A stretch of 64,000 nucleotides of DNA, taken from Sabellastarte sp. h YS-2021. Taxonomy: Eukaryota > Annelida > Polychaeta > Sabellida > Sabellidae. Each line of letters begins with the position of its first letter. The stretch's first letter is position 1. This document shows, in pieces, positions 34,439 to 42,780 of this stretch. The DNA is taken from positions 56,859,293 through 56,923,292 of the forward strand of contig OZ024927.1 in the NCBI GenBank assembly GCA_964017235.1. The letters run 5' to 3'. The translations under genes were made by a program, and so were the position numbers. The notes under the pieces are model-generated. The model searched no databases. It saw nothing but the letters and a program-made list of their open reading frames with translations, and was not told the DNA's origin.

Positions 34439-34534
34439 TGTCCATTGGATAGGGTATTAACTTATAAAAATTTAATTTACTTATTAAATTTGCAATTTTA
34501 TTGCGTTAATACATCCTATCCAATGGACAATTGC
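34439..34534 (-). repeat. Internal complementary region of DIRS copy B
   Basis: 'tgtccattggatagggtatt' through 'cttattaaatttgcaa' is the complement of the left terminus. 'ttttattgcgttaatacatc' to 'caatggacaattgc' is the complement of the right terminus. The two are fused head to head exactly as in a circle junction. Confidence 0.9.
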
Positions 34535-34923
34535 TGAATAACTAGCGCTTGGTAGGCGGGTAAGCAGCTAGGGACTTATGTGAACTCATAACAACAAATT
34601 TGAACAGGCCCATTTGACCTAGGGTCAGAGAACCCTGAAAGGTCAGGGTCGGCCACTAACTCACCGGTTAACCGGGAGCCTACCGACGTTGCCCCCCCCC
34701 TTTTTCTTTCCTTCCAGAGATGGTCTGAGAAGGGAAAGATAGAGAGAGAGAGGGGCTGAGTTCAGTCCCAGAAGAAATAAACTTCCCAAGGGAAGCAAGT
34801 CACAGTTTTTTTTTTTTTGTTTTTTTTTTTTTTTGAAAATATATGTACACTCAACATATTTACATTATGTACATATCTAACATATTTACAATATGTACAT
34901 ATTTACATATATACAACATCCCC

Positions 34924-36043
34924 TCACTTCTGGGCCTGGTGGTGCACCTGCTGGGCAGCCACTACAGGTCCCAGGTGGAAAACCTCTGAGTCAGCCCAGG
35001 CAACATCCTTCAAATAGAATTGGGTGAAGGTGTTGTGAGATTTCCAGTGGCAGGCTGACAAGATCTGATCTAAGGAGATCCCTGATTGGAAGGCCTTAGA
35101 AGCAGCAAAGGCCCTAACATCATGGGCTTTAACCTGATGTAAGGTGAGAGCCTCCTGGTCAGAGAGCTCATAGCACAGAACCACAGTCTGTTTGATCCAT
35201 GAGGAGATGGTGGCAGGTGAGATGTCTTTATCAAAACCCTTCTTGAAGGAGACAAAGACTAACTCCTTATTCTGCCTGAGGTCTGCAGTCCTGTCCAAGT
35301 AGTAGCGCAGAGCTCTAACTGGACATAGGGACCTGTCACCTTTGAGTGACCTATCCAGAGATGGTGCCAGGGCTGGGATGACCACTGGCGCCACACTATC
35401 TGGACCTTCCTTAGCCAGCTGGTTCTTGGATAGGAAGCTGGGTGAGGGGTACAAAGACACCTTAGACCAGTCTGACTGGTGTCTGATGTTCTTATGTAAC
35501 CAAGCATGGATCTCACTCCGGCGTTTACCTGAACCCAAAGCCAGCAAGAAAACAGTCTTGAAAGTCAAATGTTTCAAGGAGGACTCTTTCAGGGGTTCAA
35601 AAGGAGCCTTTGTGAGCTGATGTAAAACCAGTGAAAGGTTCCAGGAGGGGATGCCCCTCCTGCCTTTAGGTCTGTCTCTATGGAAACTATCCAGGAGACG
35701 AGTGAGATTCTCATCTTTGCTGACATTAATGGTGGAATTGCCCAGTTTGTCAGCAATGGCGGATCTGTAGCCATCAGTAGTGCCTGGTTGTAACTTCTTG
35801 TCCTGAAACAAGTGCAGGAGGAAGTCAGCAATGGCTTTCAGAGGTGGTGCCCTGAAGTCCACCTGATTACTGAGGCACCACTTTGTAAAAATGGTCCACT
35901 TTGCCTCATAGACAGATCTGGTTGATCTTCTTTGAGGAGCCTCAATTCGTGCTGCCACTGCCTCAGAGAAGCCTTGCTCCTTGATTGCTGAGGCTCTAGG
36001 AGCCAGGCATGTAGGTTCAGATTTGACAGGTTCCTGTGAAGGA
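34924..36043 (-). CDS. DIRS copy B tyrosine recombinase
   Basis: This recombinase integrates the circular DNA copy of the retrotransposon. Homology begins near 36043 (EPVKSEPTCLAPRA) and includes the N-terminal core-binding helices (EQGFSEAVAARIEAPQRRST, KAIADFLLHLFQ). The catalytic domain has Arg in LALGSGKRRSEIHAW, a basic strand ELVFVSFKKGF, H-x-x-R in KAHDVRAFAASK, His/Trp in ACHWKSH, and the nucleophile Tyr in FTQFYLKD. The frame is open upstream to 37026, but that part is only the shadow of the RT gene. The start is uncertain; the gene overlaps RT by about 200 bp in the -1 frame and may be reached by frameshift or internal initiation. No stop or frameshift is seen. Confidence 0.85.
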
Positions 36044-38396
36044 CCTGGTTGAATGGCTGAGACACTAGGTTGGGTAGGTTGGGCAGACACAGTGGGATCT
36101 GGCTTGACATTGCTACCAGGTCCCAAAACCAGGGCATGTTGGGCCACCCTGGGGCAATCAGGATTATTCTGTTGCAGGGGTAGTCCTGGAGCTTCTCCAC
36201 CACTTTGCCCAAGATGGCTGCCGGTGGGAAGGCGTATGGGTCCAGGTCCTCCCAGGAGAGACTGAGTGCATCCACTGCCCAAGCCTGGGGATCTGGCACC
36301 GGTGACACAAACTGGGGCAGTTTGTTGTTGAACCTGGTGGCAAACAGGTCCACTTGTGGCTGGTGCCACCTTGCGCATACAGCTTGGAATACTGCTGGAT
36401 GAAGTGACCACTCTGTTTGAATGGTCTGGCCAAGTCTGGATAGCTTGTCTGCTATCACGTTCAGCCGGCCGGGGATGTGACGTGCCCTGAGGGTTACCTG
36501 CTGTCTGGTGCACCAGGACAGGATTCTCCACAGTAGGGCACACAGTGAACCCGACTTCATCCCCCCTTCTTTGTTGATATAGGCAACCACTGTTGTGTTG
36601 TCTGTAGCTATCAACACAGTCTTGTTGCAGACCAGGGTTCGAAACTCCTTTAGAGCTAGAAAAACTGCTTTTAACTTTAAGTGGTTTATGTGCAACTTGC
36701 TTTCTGGAAGGGACCAAGTTCCCCTTGCAGTGTGGTCGTCCAAGTGAGCGCCCCACCCTTCGTTTGATGCGTCTGTAAAGATCTGCAGAGCATGTTTTAG
36801 AGGGTGTAATGGTTGACCTAGTAGCACATTGCTTTCCTCCAGCCACCACCTTAGATGGGGGTGGAGGGTCTTGGGGACTGGGATCACCTTTTCCAGTGAC
36901 TCTGGGACCCTCCAATTGTTTTTCAAGTGCCACTGTATGGGCCTCATGTGGAGTCGCCCTATGTGGACTTGTTTTTCTGTTGCTGTGAGGAGACCTATGA
37001 GGGACATGAATTTCCGGACCGGACATACCGGATCAGACATCATTGATCTGATCTTGTCTGTCAAGGCCTGCCAACGTTCTTCTGTTGGTCTGACCTTGCC
37101 CTCTTTCAAGTCGAACTGGTAACCTACGAAGTTGAAGACCTGTTTGGGTGCCAGTTCTGATTTTTCCTTGTTCACCAGCCACCCTAGTTCCTGACAAAGT
37201 GTGACCAGGGTTTGAGTATGCTGGAGACAGGTATGGAGGGTAGAGGCTCTCACCAGCCAGTCGTCTAGGTACTGGTGGATCCTTATACCCTTCTGAAGGG
37301 CCATGAGTTTGACCTCTTTGGCCACCACTGTGAATTCCATGGGAGCTGTGGAAAGGCCAAAGAGAAGGGCTTTGAACTGATAGGACCGACCCTGGAGGTG
37401 AAAACGCATGTACTTCCTGAACTGACTGTGAATGGGTATATGGAAGTATGCATCTTTGAAATCTATGGATGTGACCCACTCCCCTACTTGGAGGGAGGTT
37501 CTTATGGTCTCTGGGGTCTCCATCTTGAACGACCCTGTGTTTAAAAAGGTGTTCAAGGTGCTCAGGTCTAGGATGGGTCTCCACCAGTTGTTGGGTTTGG
37601 GTACCAAAAATAGCCGGTTGTAAAACCCCAATGAATTTGGATTGTCCACCGGTTCGACTGCATTTTTGTTTAACAGCTGATACAGTGCCTCTATAAGGAA
37701 GGACTGTTTGGTTGGATTGTGGTAGTTGCTTATTACAGTCGGTGACCTTGTCAAGTGGGGTCTGAACCGGAAGGGGAGAGTGTAACCCTCCCTCAGTATG
37801 TTTACCACTTTTGGACTTGAACCCAGGGTTTCCCATTTTTGCCAACACTGGTTTAACCTCGCCCCTACAGGGGGATCTAAAACAGCATGTTGGGCAATGG
37901 TGACGAGCTTTACAGAAGGTAATTGACCTACACAAGAAACATCTTTCACATATTTTATTTCTGTGTACAATTGACATATATTGGGATTTACACCTTTCCT
38001 TTGTGGTAACCCGGTGACAATATGAGCATTTGCAACATGAGAGTCTACATTTAAAGTCAATTTGCTGTTCTTCTGATCTGTCACTGGTGGTGGGTTCAAA
38101 CCCTCCATCTTGTCGGATACAATTACAGAGTCCTTCAATCCGACCACATTTGAAACACAATAATTGTCATTTATGCTTCTTAAACCCTTTGGCCGGCTTC
38201 TGGTTGAAGTTTGAGGCTTTACCCCCACCTTTCTGACCAGTTTGCCGGTCTCTGATTTGTTTCCAAGCCGGTGTAGTGGGTTTCCGGTCCGGCTGGTGTG
38301 AAGGTTTAGTACTGGAGGGAACGTACGGATGAAAACGTCCGGGTTTCCTCTGTGTGTTACCCATAGAACGCCTCTCCTCACTACGGGAAATCTCAT
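35838..38396 (-). CDS. DIRS copy B reverse transcriptase-RNase H-methyltransferase-like protein
   Basis: An open frame of 852 codons copies the element RNA into DNA. Conserved protein starts near residue 174 (PPVGARL, about 37875); the first 170 codons overlie the Cys-rich gag extension in another frame. RT: FKMETPETIRTSL, motif A SIDFKDAYFHIPI (about residue 311), QYLDDWLV (about 374). RNase H: FTDASNEGWGAHL (about 541), HLKLKAVFLALK, ATDNTTVVAYIN (about 600). A Dam-like DNA methyltransferase-type region follows: QVDLFATRFNNKLP (about 685), VDALSLSW, DPYAFPP (about 722), ILIAPGWPN. The frame is +1 relative to gag. All RT and RNase H acidic residues are present. Confidence 0.85.
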   Translation of the reverse strand: MRFPVVRRGVLWVTHRGNPDVFIRTFPPVLNLHTSRTGNPLHRLGNKSETGKLVRKVGVKPQTSTRSRPKGLRSINDNYCVSNVVGLKDSVIVSDKMEGLNPPPVTDQKNSKLTLNVDSHVANAHIVTGLPQRKGVNPNICQLYTEIKYVKDVSCVGQLPSVKLVTIAQHAVLDPPVGARLNQCWQKWETLGSSPKVVNILREGYTLPFRFRPHLTRSPTVISNYHNPTKQSFLIEALYQLLNKNAVEPVDNPNSLGFYNRLFLVPKPNNWWRPILDLSTLNTFLNTGSFKMETPETIRTSLQVGEWVTSIDFKDAYFHIPIHSQFRKYMRFHLQGRSYQFKALLFGLSTAPMEFTVVAKEVKLMALQKGIRIHQYLDDWLVRASTLHTCLQHTQTLVTLCQELGWLVNKEKSELAPKQVFNFVGYQFDLKEGKVRPTEERWQALTDKIRSMMSDPVCPVRKFMSLIGLLTATEKQVHIGRLHMRPIQWHLKNNWRVPESLEKVIPVPKTLHPHLRWWLEESNVLLGQPLHPLKHALQIFTDASNEGWGAHLDDHTARGTWSLPESKLHINHLKLKAVFLALKEFRTLVCNKTVLIATDNTTVVAYINKEGGMKSGSLCALLWRILSWCTRQQVTLRARHIPGRLNVIADKLSRLGQTIQTEWSLHPAVFQAVCARWHQPQVDLFATRFNNKLPQFVSPVPDPQAWAVDALSLSWEDLDPYAFPPAAILGKVVEKLQDYPCNRIILIAPGWPNMPWFWDLVAMSSQIPLCLPNLPNLVSQPFNQVLHRNLSNLNLHAWLLEPQQSRSKASLRQWQHELRLLKEDQPDLSMRQSGPFLQSGASVIRWTSGHHL
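37861..38166 (-). CDS. Cysteine-rich extension downstream of gag UGA (copy B)
   Basis: After gag stop TGA (38167-38169), context TGA CAA TTA, the same frame continues about 100 codons with CFKC, CNC, CRLSCCKCSYCH, CERCFLC, CPTCCFRSPCRG. The pattern is conserved in copies A and D (consensus C-x2-CFLC-x-S-x3-C...C-x2-CC-x3-S-x-CRG). The overlapping RT frame is variable here. It is probably a zinc-binding domain made only when ribosomes read through the UGA. From 'CRG' onward conservation moves to the +1 RT frame, so a second recoding step or a separate start is needed for RT. Confidence 0.6.
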
Positions 38397-40193
38397 CTTC
38401 TGCCTTGACCAGTAAGCTGTCCGGGAACAGTGAGAGTAAGTGGACTGGAGATGTACGTAAGGCAGTTAAGGTGTCAGGTTTAACTCCACCACAGATAAAC
38501 TCCAGATAGCTATCCCTACGTGCCAGAGTGAGGTTGGCCATGCTGATGAAAACTCCCCCTGAGAGATCCTGCATGGTACGCTGCATAGCCTGGGAGATTG
38601 ACCGGTTAAAGGTCACCAGATATTCAAGTTCTTCAATAGCTTGCTGTGTTCTCTCAGCACTCTTGCCCTTAGATGAATCTGGCCGGAGAGACTTCAGCTG
38701 GGTAACCATTGAATCCTGCACTTTAGTAAGGCATCTAGATAAACCAGCAGCGTGATTACACATCACGGATTGTTCCCTGAACGCCTTCTCCCACCTTCCA
38801 AGGGTATCTTGGCTAAATGTACGGGAAGCTGGAGCAGAAGGTAAACTTCTTCTTGCGACCCTAGAGAACATGCTGTTCAGCTTTGCCGGTTCCGGAGACC
38901 AGTGGGATACAGCCTGGGTAGACGCGTCGCCCTTCTTAACTGCTTGCATTTCGTACCACTTGGAAGAACGTGGAGTCTTTACAAACTGGTCACGTAGCAG
39001 TCCACTGGTTTCAGAATTTCTAGCTGGATAACCTTCAGCAATAGTTACATTCAGTTTCTCCAGTTTTTTGCAAAGCCATTCATCAACCGGCAATTTCACT
39101 AAACTTTACCGGTAGTCTTCACTCTAGAACCGGCAAAAGGATTATCATCCAAAGAGGCAGCTGAGTTGTCATAATCCGGGATGTGATGCCAGTTCATAAA
39201 ACTTCTAACCCCTCTAATAGTTTCCCTGTAATTGGCGTCTTCAGAGAGGTCCTGATCTGTAGCTGTGTCCGGTAAATCACCCTGGCAGTGAATACTAGCC
39301 GGAGAAGACGGTTCCCCATCCAACTCAGCCTCACTCTCAGATTGCCTAGCAACGTCAGATTCCTGGCCAATGAGAGGCGACTGGTTATACAGCGTAGTTT
39401 CAACACCGGCAGGTAGACTCTCAGGACCCGCACCAGGAGCCTGTGAAGGCTGGGTGGCCGTCCCTGCACCGGGAACCAGTAAAGGTTGGGTGGCTAACAC
39501 TGTAGAGGTACCGGGGCCCTGAACAGGGTGGGTAGCACTCTCAACACCATCTCTCTCAGCCTCAGTACCGGGAACCCCCAGCGGAGGTTGGGTAGCCGTC
39601 AACTGCGTAGCAACATCATCAGTGCCCTCAGAAGACATAACACTTGTAGAAGCACCCGGATCAAAGAAAGGGTGTTCTCTGGGCACCACAGAGGCAGAGG
39701 TCACCGGTCTCACCGGAACAGCAAAGGATTGGTTAATCAGCATAGCTTCTAGATGTGAAAATCTCTCACTCCACTTGTCATCAAGGGACTTGAGGTCGTC
39801 TGAAGTAGGTTTGCTGCTATGCTTCCGTTTACTTGACCTTGGGGAGCCATCAGAACGCTTCTTCTTCTTTGGAGTAGAATCAACAGGGGAGGACTTGTCA
39901 CAGCTAACCCGTCCCAACAGTGTAACATCTGAAGGGTCCACGAGAGTGGGGGTCGTGCTTGCATTACCTTCAGCCCTCTTCTGCTCAGAACATTATTTCC
40001 TTTCCTTGTAGGTCGGAGTTGCTAACTGGTGGATCTGCGCAGGCGTAAAGGACTTACAGATCTGGCAATCCAGCTTTTTTACACAGGGGTCGTCTCCCAC
40101 CCCCTTGTCACGACAACGCGTGCATTTCTGGTGGTTGTCGAAAAGGGCCATAACGTGCCCACAAGAACCTCGTTTCTGTCCAGGAGACGACAT
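38167..40193 (-). pseudogene. DIRS copy B gag, broken by a stop and a frameshift
   Basis: It starts at ATG 40193 (MSSPGQKRGSCGHVMALFD) with an N-terminal Cys/His cluster (CGHVMALFDNHQKC-x2-C...CQIC). A lysine/serine-rich, acidic middle region and a helical C-terminal part (LNSMFSRVARRSL, TQQAIEELEYLV, FISMANLTLARRDSYLEF) follow, with a basic end KPAKGFKKHK. An in-frame TAA lies at 39993-39995. A one-base deletion near 39099 shifts the frame (TTGKV stop, then KLPVDEWLC). Compared with copy D the order of domains is unchanged. Gag would package the RNA; this copy cannot make it whole. Confidence 0.8.
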
Positions 40194-40317
40194 AATGATC
40201 AGTAACGTTGTAGAATTACTCCGTACTAATAAAAAACAAGAAACTTGGAAGAGTTTGTTGTAAAATTTCAAAAACGTATCTCTGAAGAAAATCTTCTGCA
40301 CACTCTTTCGCGCCAAA

Positions 40318-40507
40318 CGAAAAAGATGCTATGACGTCAATAGGTAAACAGGAAATGAAGTACCATGCGCCACCTGGCGAATGCACACTCTGTGACCGGT
40401 CCTGCCGGTAGTATATACAGGACGTCTTTTTCTGACGTTTGGCGGGACCGGTCGCGCCGACCGGTAAAGCAATTGTCCATTGGATAGGATGTATTAACGC
40501 AATAAAA
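40318..40507 (-). promoter_or_regulatory. Family 1 right terminal repeat with CRE-like TGACGTCA
   Basis: The 5' side terminal repeat (minus strand) carries a perfect TGACGTCA palindrome (around 40332-40339), also present in copies A (around 25419) and D (around 63121). It also has the near-palindrome ACCGGTCGCGCCGACCGGT. DIRS terminal repeats contain the promoter in general. The CREB/ATF link is an inference from the motif only. Confidence 0.3.
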
Positions 40508-40804
40508 ATCAAGTTTCAATTTACTCAACAGTGAGAACCTGAATGTAGCTATTGCTCTGCTATGCAATGAGCTAAATGTCTGTAATTTCACTATGTTACA
40601 GATGACTGAAAAGTAGGTGAATAACATATTTAAAGAAAATATTCTAAATGCAATAGTTCTCAAGTTACAACTGATTGACTCAACAATGAGAATCTTCCAG
40701 TAGCTTTTGCTCAGCTATGCCATGAGCTACAGGTCTACAATTTAACTATGTTATAGCTGACCCATAAGTAGATGAATAACATATTTAAACAAAACTCTCT
40801 AAAT
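40508..40804. repeat. 157-bp repeat segment between DIRS copies B and E
   Basis: Two units of the 157-bp array ('agctattgctctgctatgca', 'ataacatatttaaa(g/c)aaaa'). Its left edge continues the unit interrupted by DIRS B and its right edge ('aactctctaaat') continues at 48006 ('gcaacagttttcgagttata'). Confidence 0.8.
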
Positions 40805-41058
40805 TTGAAAATTTTAATTACTTAAATGTAGCTTTTATAAGCTACAAGCTTACCATGTGGGACTTAATGCTGTTCTCGGGTTGCCACACCTGGGGCCAAC
40901 GTCTTAGAAAAAAAGATCGTTCTTGTTAGCCACCGGATATACTGGTAGTTGTCGTCACGTGATAACTTCTGACCAATCGCCCTACTTTCTCGTTGAAATT
41001 TTTTATTAAACCTACCCCTCAGCTGTAAACAGCGGGGAGGCAGGGTGGGACTCTCCTA

Positions 41059-41146
41059 AGTCCCACATGGGAAGCTTATAAAAGCTACATTTAAGTAATT
41101 AAAATTTTCAATTTTATTACGCTACAATAGCTTACCATGTGGGACT
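41059..41146 (-). repeat. Internal complementary region of DIRS copy E
   Basis: 'agcttataaaagctacattt' to 'attaaaattttcaa' complements the left terminus. 'ttttattacgctacaatagc' to 'ccatgtgggact' complements the right terminus. The join has the same AA dinucleotide as in family 1. Confidence 0.85.
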
Positions 41147-41566
41147 TAATGCTGAATTCAACCGCCCGGTGGCGGGATTACAGCTGAGACTGGACGATAT
41201 GTCATTTTTTCTAAGATTTGAATTAGTATATACAGAATAGTGCCAGAAATACCAGTCTGAGTCCCTTTTACAGTGCCCCGATCCCGAATATCGGGCCTGT
41301 AACGAGCCAAAAAACAAAAAAGTAAAAGAGGGACAGTGCTAAAACTGTCCAGATGTTTGGTAGTAGGACGGAAGTGCAGCGGTGCTCACTTCGAGGTCTA
41401 AGGGTCCCTTCACGAGTGACAGACCAACCCAGTGGTTGGGCATCTCATGAAATTTTTAACCTGAAATATGAGATTAATGACAACTGAATAAGTCCTTAAT
41501 AGAAATTACCTGATAATTAAAAAATAGAATGACCTTACCCGTAACATCTTGAAGGTAAAGGAATAC

Positions 41567-42780
41567 CTAGATCCTGGGAGACACTCCTGAAGACTTGGTT
41601 GTAGTGGATGTGCCCCCCCCCCCCCCCCCCCCCCCCCCTTTTTTTTCTTTCCGAGGACAACTGGTCTGAGGGGAAGGATCTAGGACTTGTTGTGCCGCCA
41701 CCACGGGTCCCAGATACATATTGTTGTCGGTGTCCGACCAAGTAAGGTCTTTTAGGTAAAAATTTGTAAATGTGTTGTGAGCTTTCCAGTGACAGGCTTG
41801 CATGATTTGGTCCACCGATACTCCACCATAAAAGGCCTTAGAGGCCGCGAAGGCCCGGATGTCATGCGCTTTGACTTGGACCAAGTCTAAGGCTTGTTGA
41901 TCTGCTTGTTTGTAACAAAGTAGGATGGTTTGTTTCAACCATGAAGAGAGTGTAGCGGGTCTGATGTCTGAGGTATGTCCTTTCTTAAAGGAGATGAAAA
42001 GGAGAGAACGAGACCCTCTCAGGTCTTTAGTTCGGTCCAAATAAAACCTCAGGGCCCGCACCGGACACAGGGTCCTGTCTTCCTTAAACTGTCTATCTAC
42101 AATGGTAGTCAAAGAAGGGATAGTCACTGGTGACACACTTTGAGAACCTTCTCTTGCTAGTTGGTTTTTGGCTATGAAATCAGAAGAAGGGAACAAGGCC
42201 ACCTTTTCCCATTGGCCTAAATTAGATACTTTGTTCGCGACCCAGGCATGGATTTCGCTGCGGCGCTTGCCGGAGGCTAAGGCTAGCAAGAAAGCAGTTT
42301 TGAAAGTAAGATGTTTGAGGTCTGTGTCTTTGACATGGGCTCAAATGGTGCTTTGGTGAGCTCGTTAAGAACAACAGAAAGGTTCCACTTGGGTAAATTT
42401 CTGGAACTTTTAGGACGATCCCTGTGAAAACTGGAGAGTAACCTATGAAGGTCTGCATTGTGTGCAATGTGTTGGGCCGTTGGGCCCAAAGTGTCAACGA
42501 TTGCAGTCCTGTAACCATCAATGGTCGCGGGGCGCCTGTTTAAGTCTTGGTACAGGTACATGAAAAAATCTGAGATTTGTTTCACAGATGGAGTGGAGAA
42601 ATCCACCAAATTTTCTCTGCACCATTTTTCAAATGGGCCCACTTTGACTTGTAGATGGTCCTTGTTGATGACCGCTGAGGGGCAGCAATTCTCTCTGCCA
42701 CCTCCACAGAGAAGCCTTGTTCTTGGAGTTGTCCGCTCCTAGACACCAGGCGTGGAGGTTCAGCTGTTGTGGGTTGTTGT
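41567..42780 (-). pseudogene. DIRS copy E tyrosine recombinase, frameshifted
   Basis: N-terminal helices (LQEQGFSVEVAERIAAPQRS), the core-binding part (42283-42642, VKQISDFFMYLYQDLNRR) and the catalytic half (41567-42289: Arg in ALASGKRRSEIHAW, HDIRAFAASKAF, ACHWKAHNTFTNFYLKD) lie in separate frames joined by one-base shifts near 42640 and 42335. All catalytic residues are present. The C terminus runs on through the purine tract as KEKKGGGGGGGGG because the stop used in copy C is replaced. Confidence 0.75.
41611..41650 (-). repeat. C-run/T-run tract, sense-strand polypurine
   Basis: About 28 C followed by about 8 T on the plus strand, at the 3' end of YR in copy E. Equivalent C-then-T tracts lie just 3' of YR in copies A (about 14397-14427), B (34687-34703), C (about 19127-19146) and D (about 57520-57538). 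Confidence 0.7.

Larger units (their letters stand above)
34165..40507 (-). mobile_element. DIRS retrotransposon copy B (family 1), full length
   Basis: A 6.34-kb copy with left end TTGCAAATTT and right end CGCAATAAAA. Inverted terminal repeats of about 190-210 bp (34165-34377 and about 40318-40507) are nearly identical. The ICR is at 34439-34534. The minus-strand order is gag, Cys-rich extension, RT-RH-MT, YR, then a purine tract on the sense strand (34687-34703). No target duplication: 157-bp repeat sequence flanks both sides. Best preserved copy: RT and YR frames are open, only gag is damaged. Confidence 0.9.

Noticed and set aside
36044..37026. Upstream half of the long YR frame in copy B
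   Set aside because: The residues do not resemble the recombinase and overlap the RT-RNase H coding sequence; this is an unused open shadow frame.
37900..38396. First 165 or so codons of the RT frame in copy B as RT N terminus
   Set aside because: Across A, B and D conservation in this stretch follows the cysteine-rich gag frame rather than this frame, although the frame is open.
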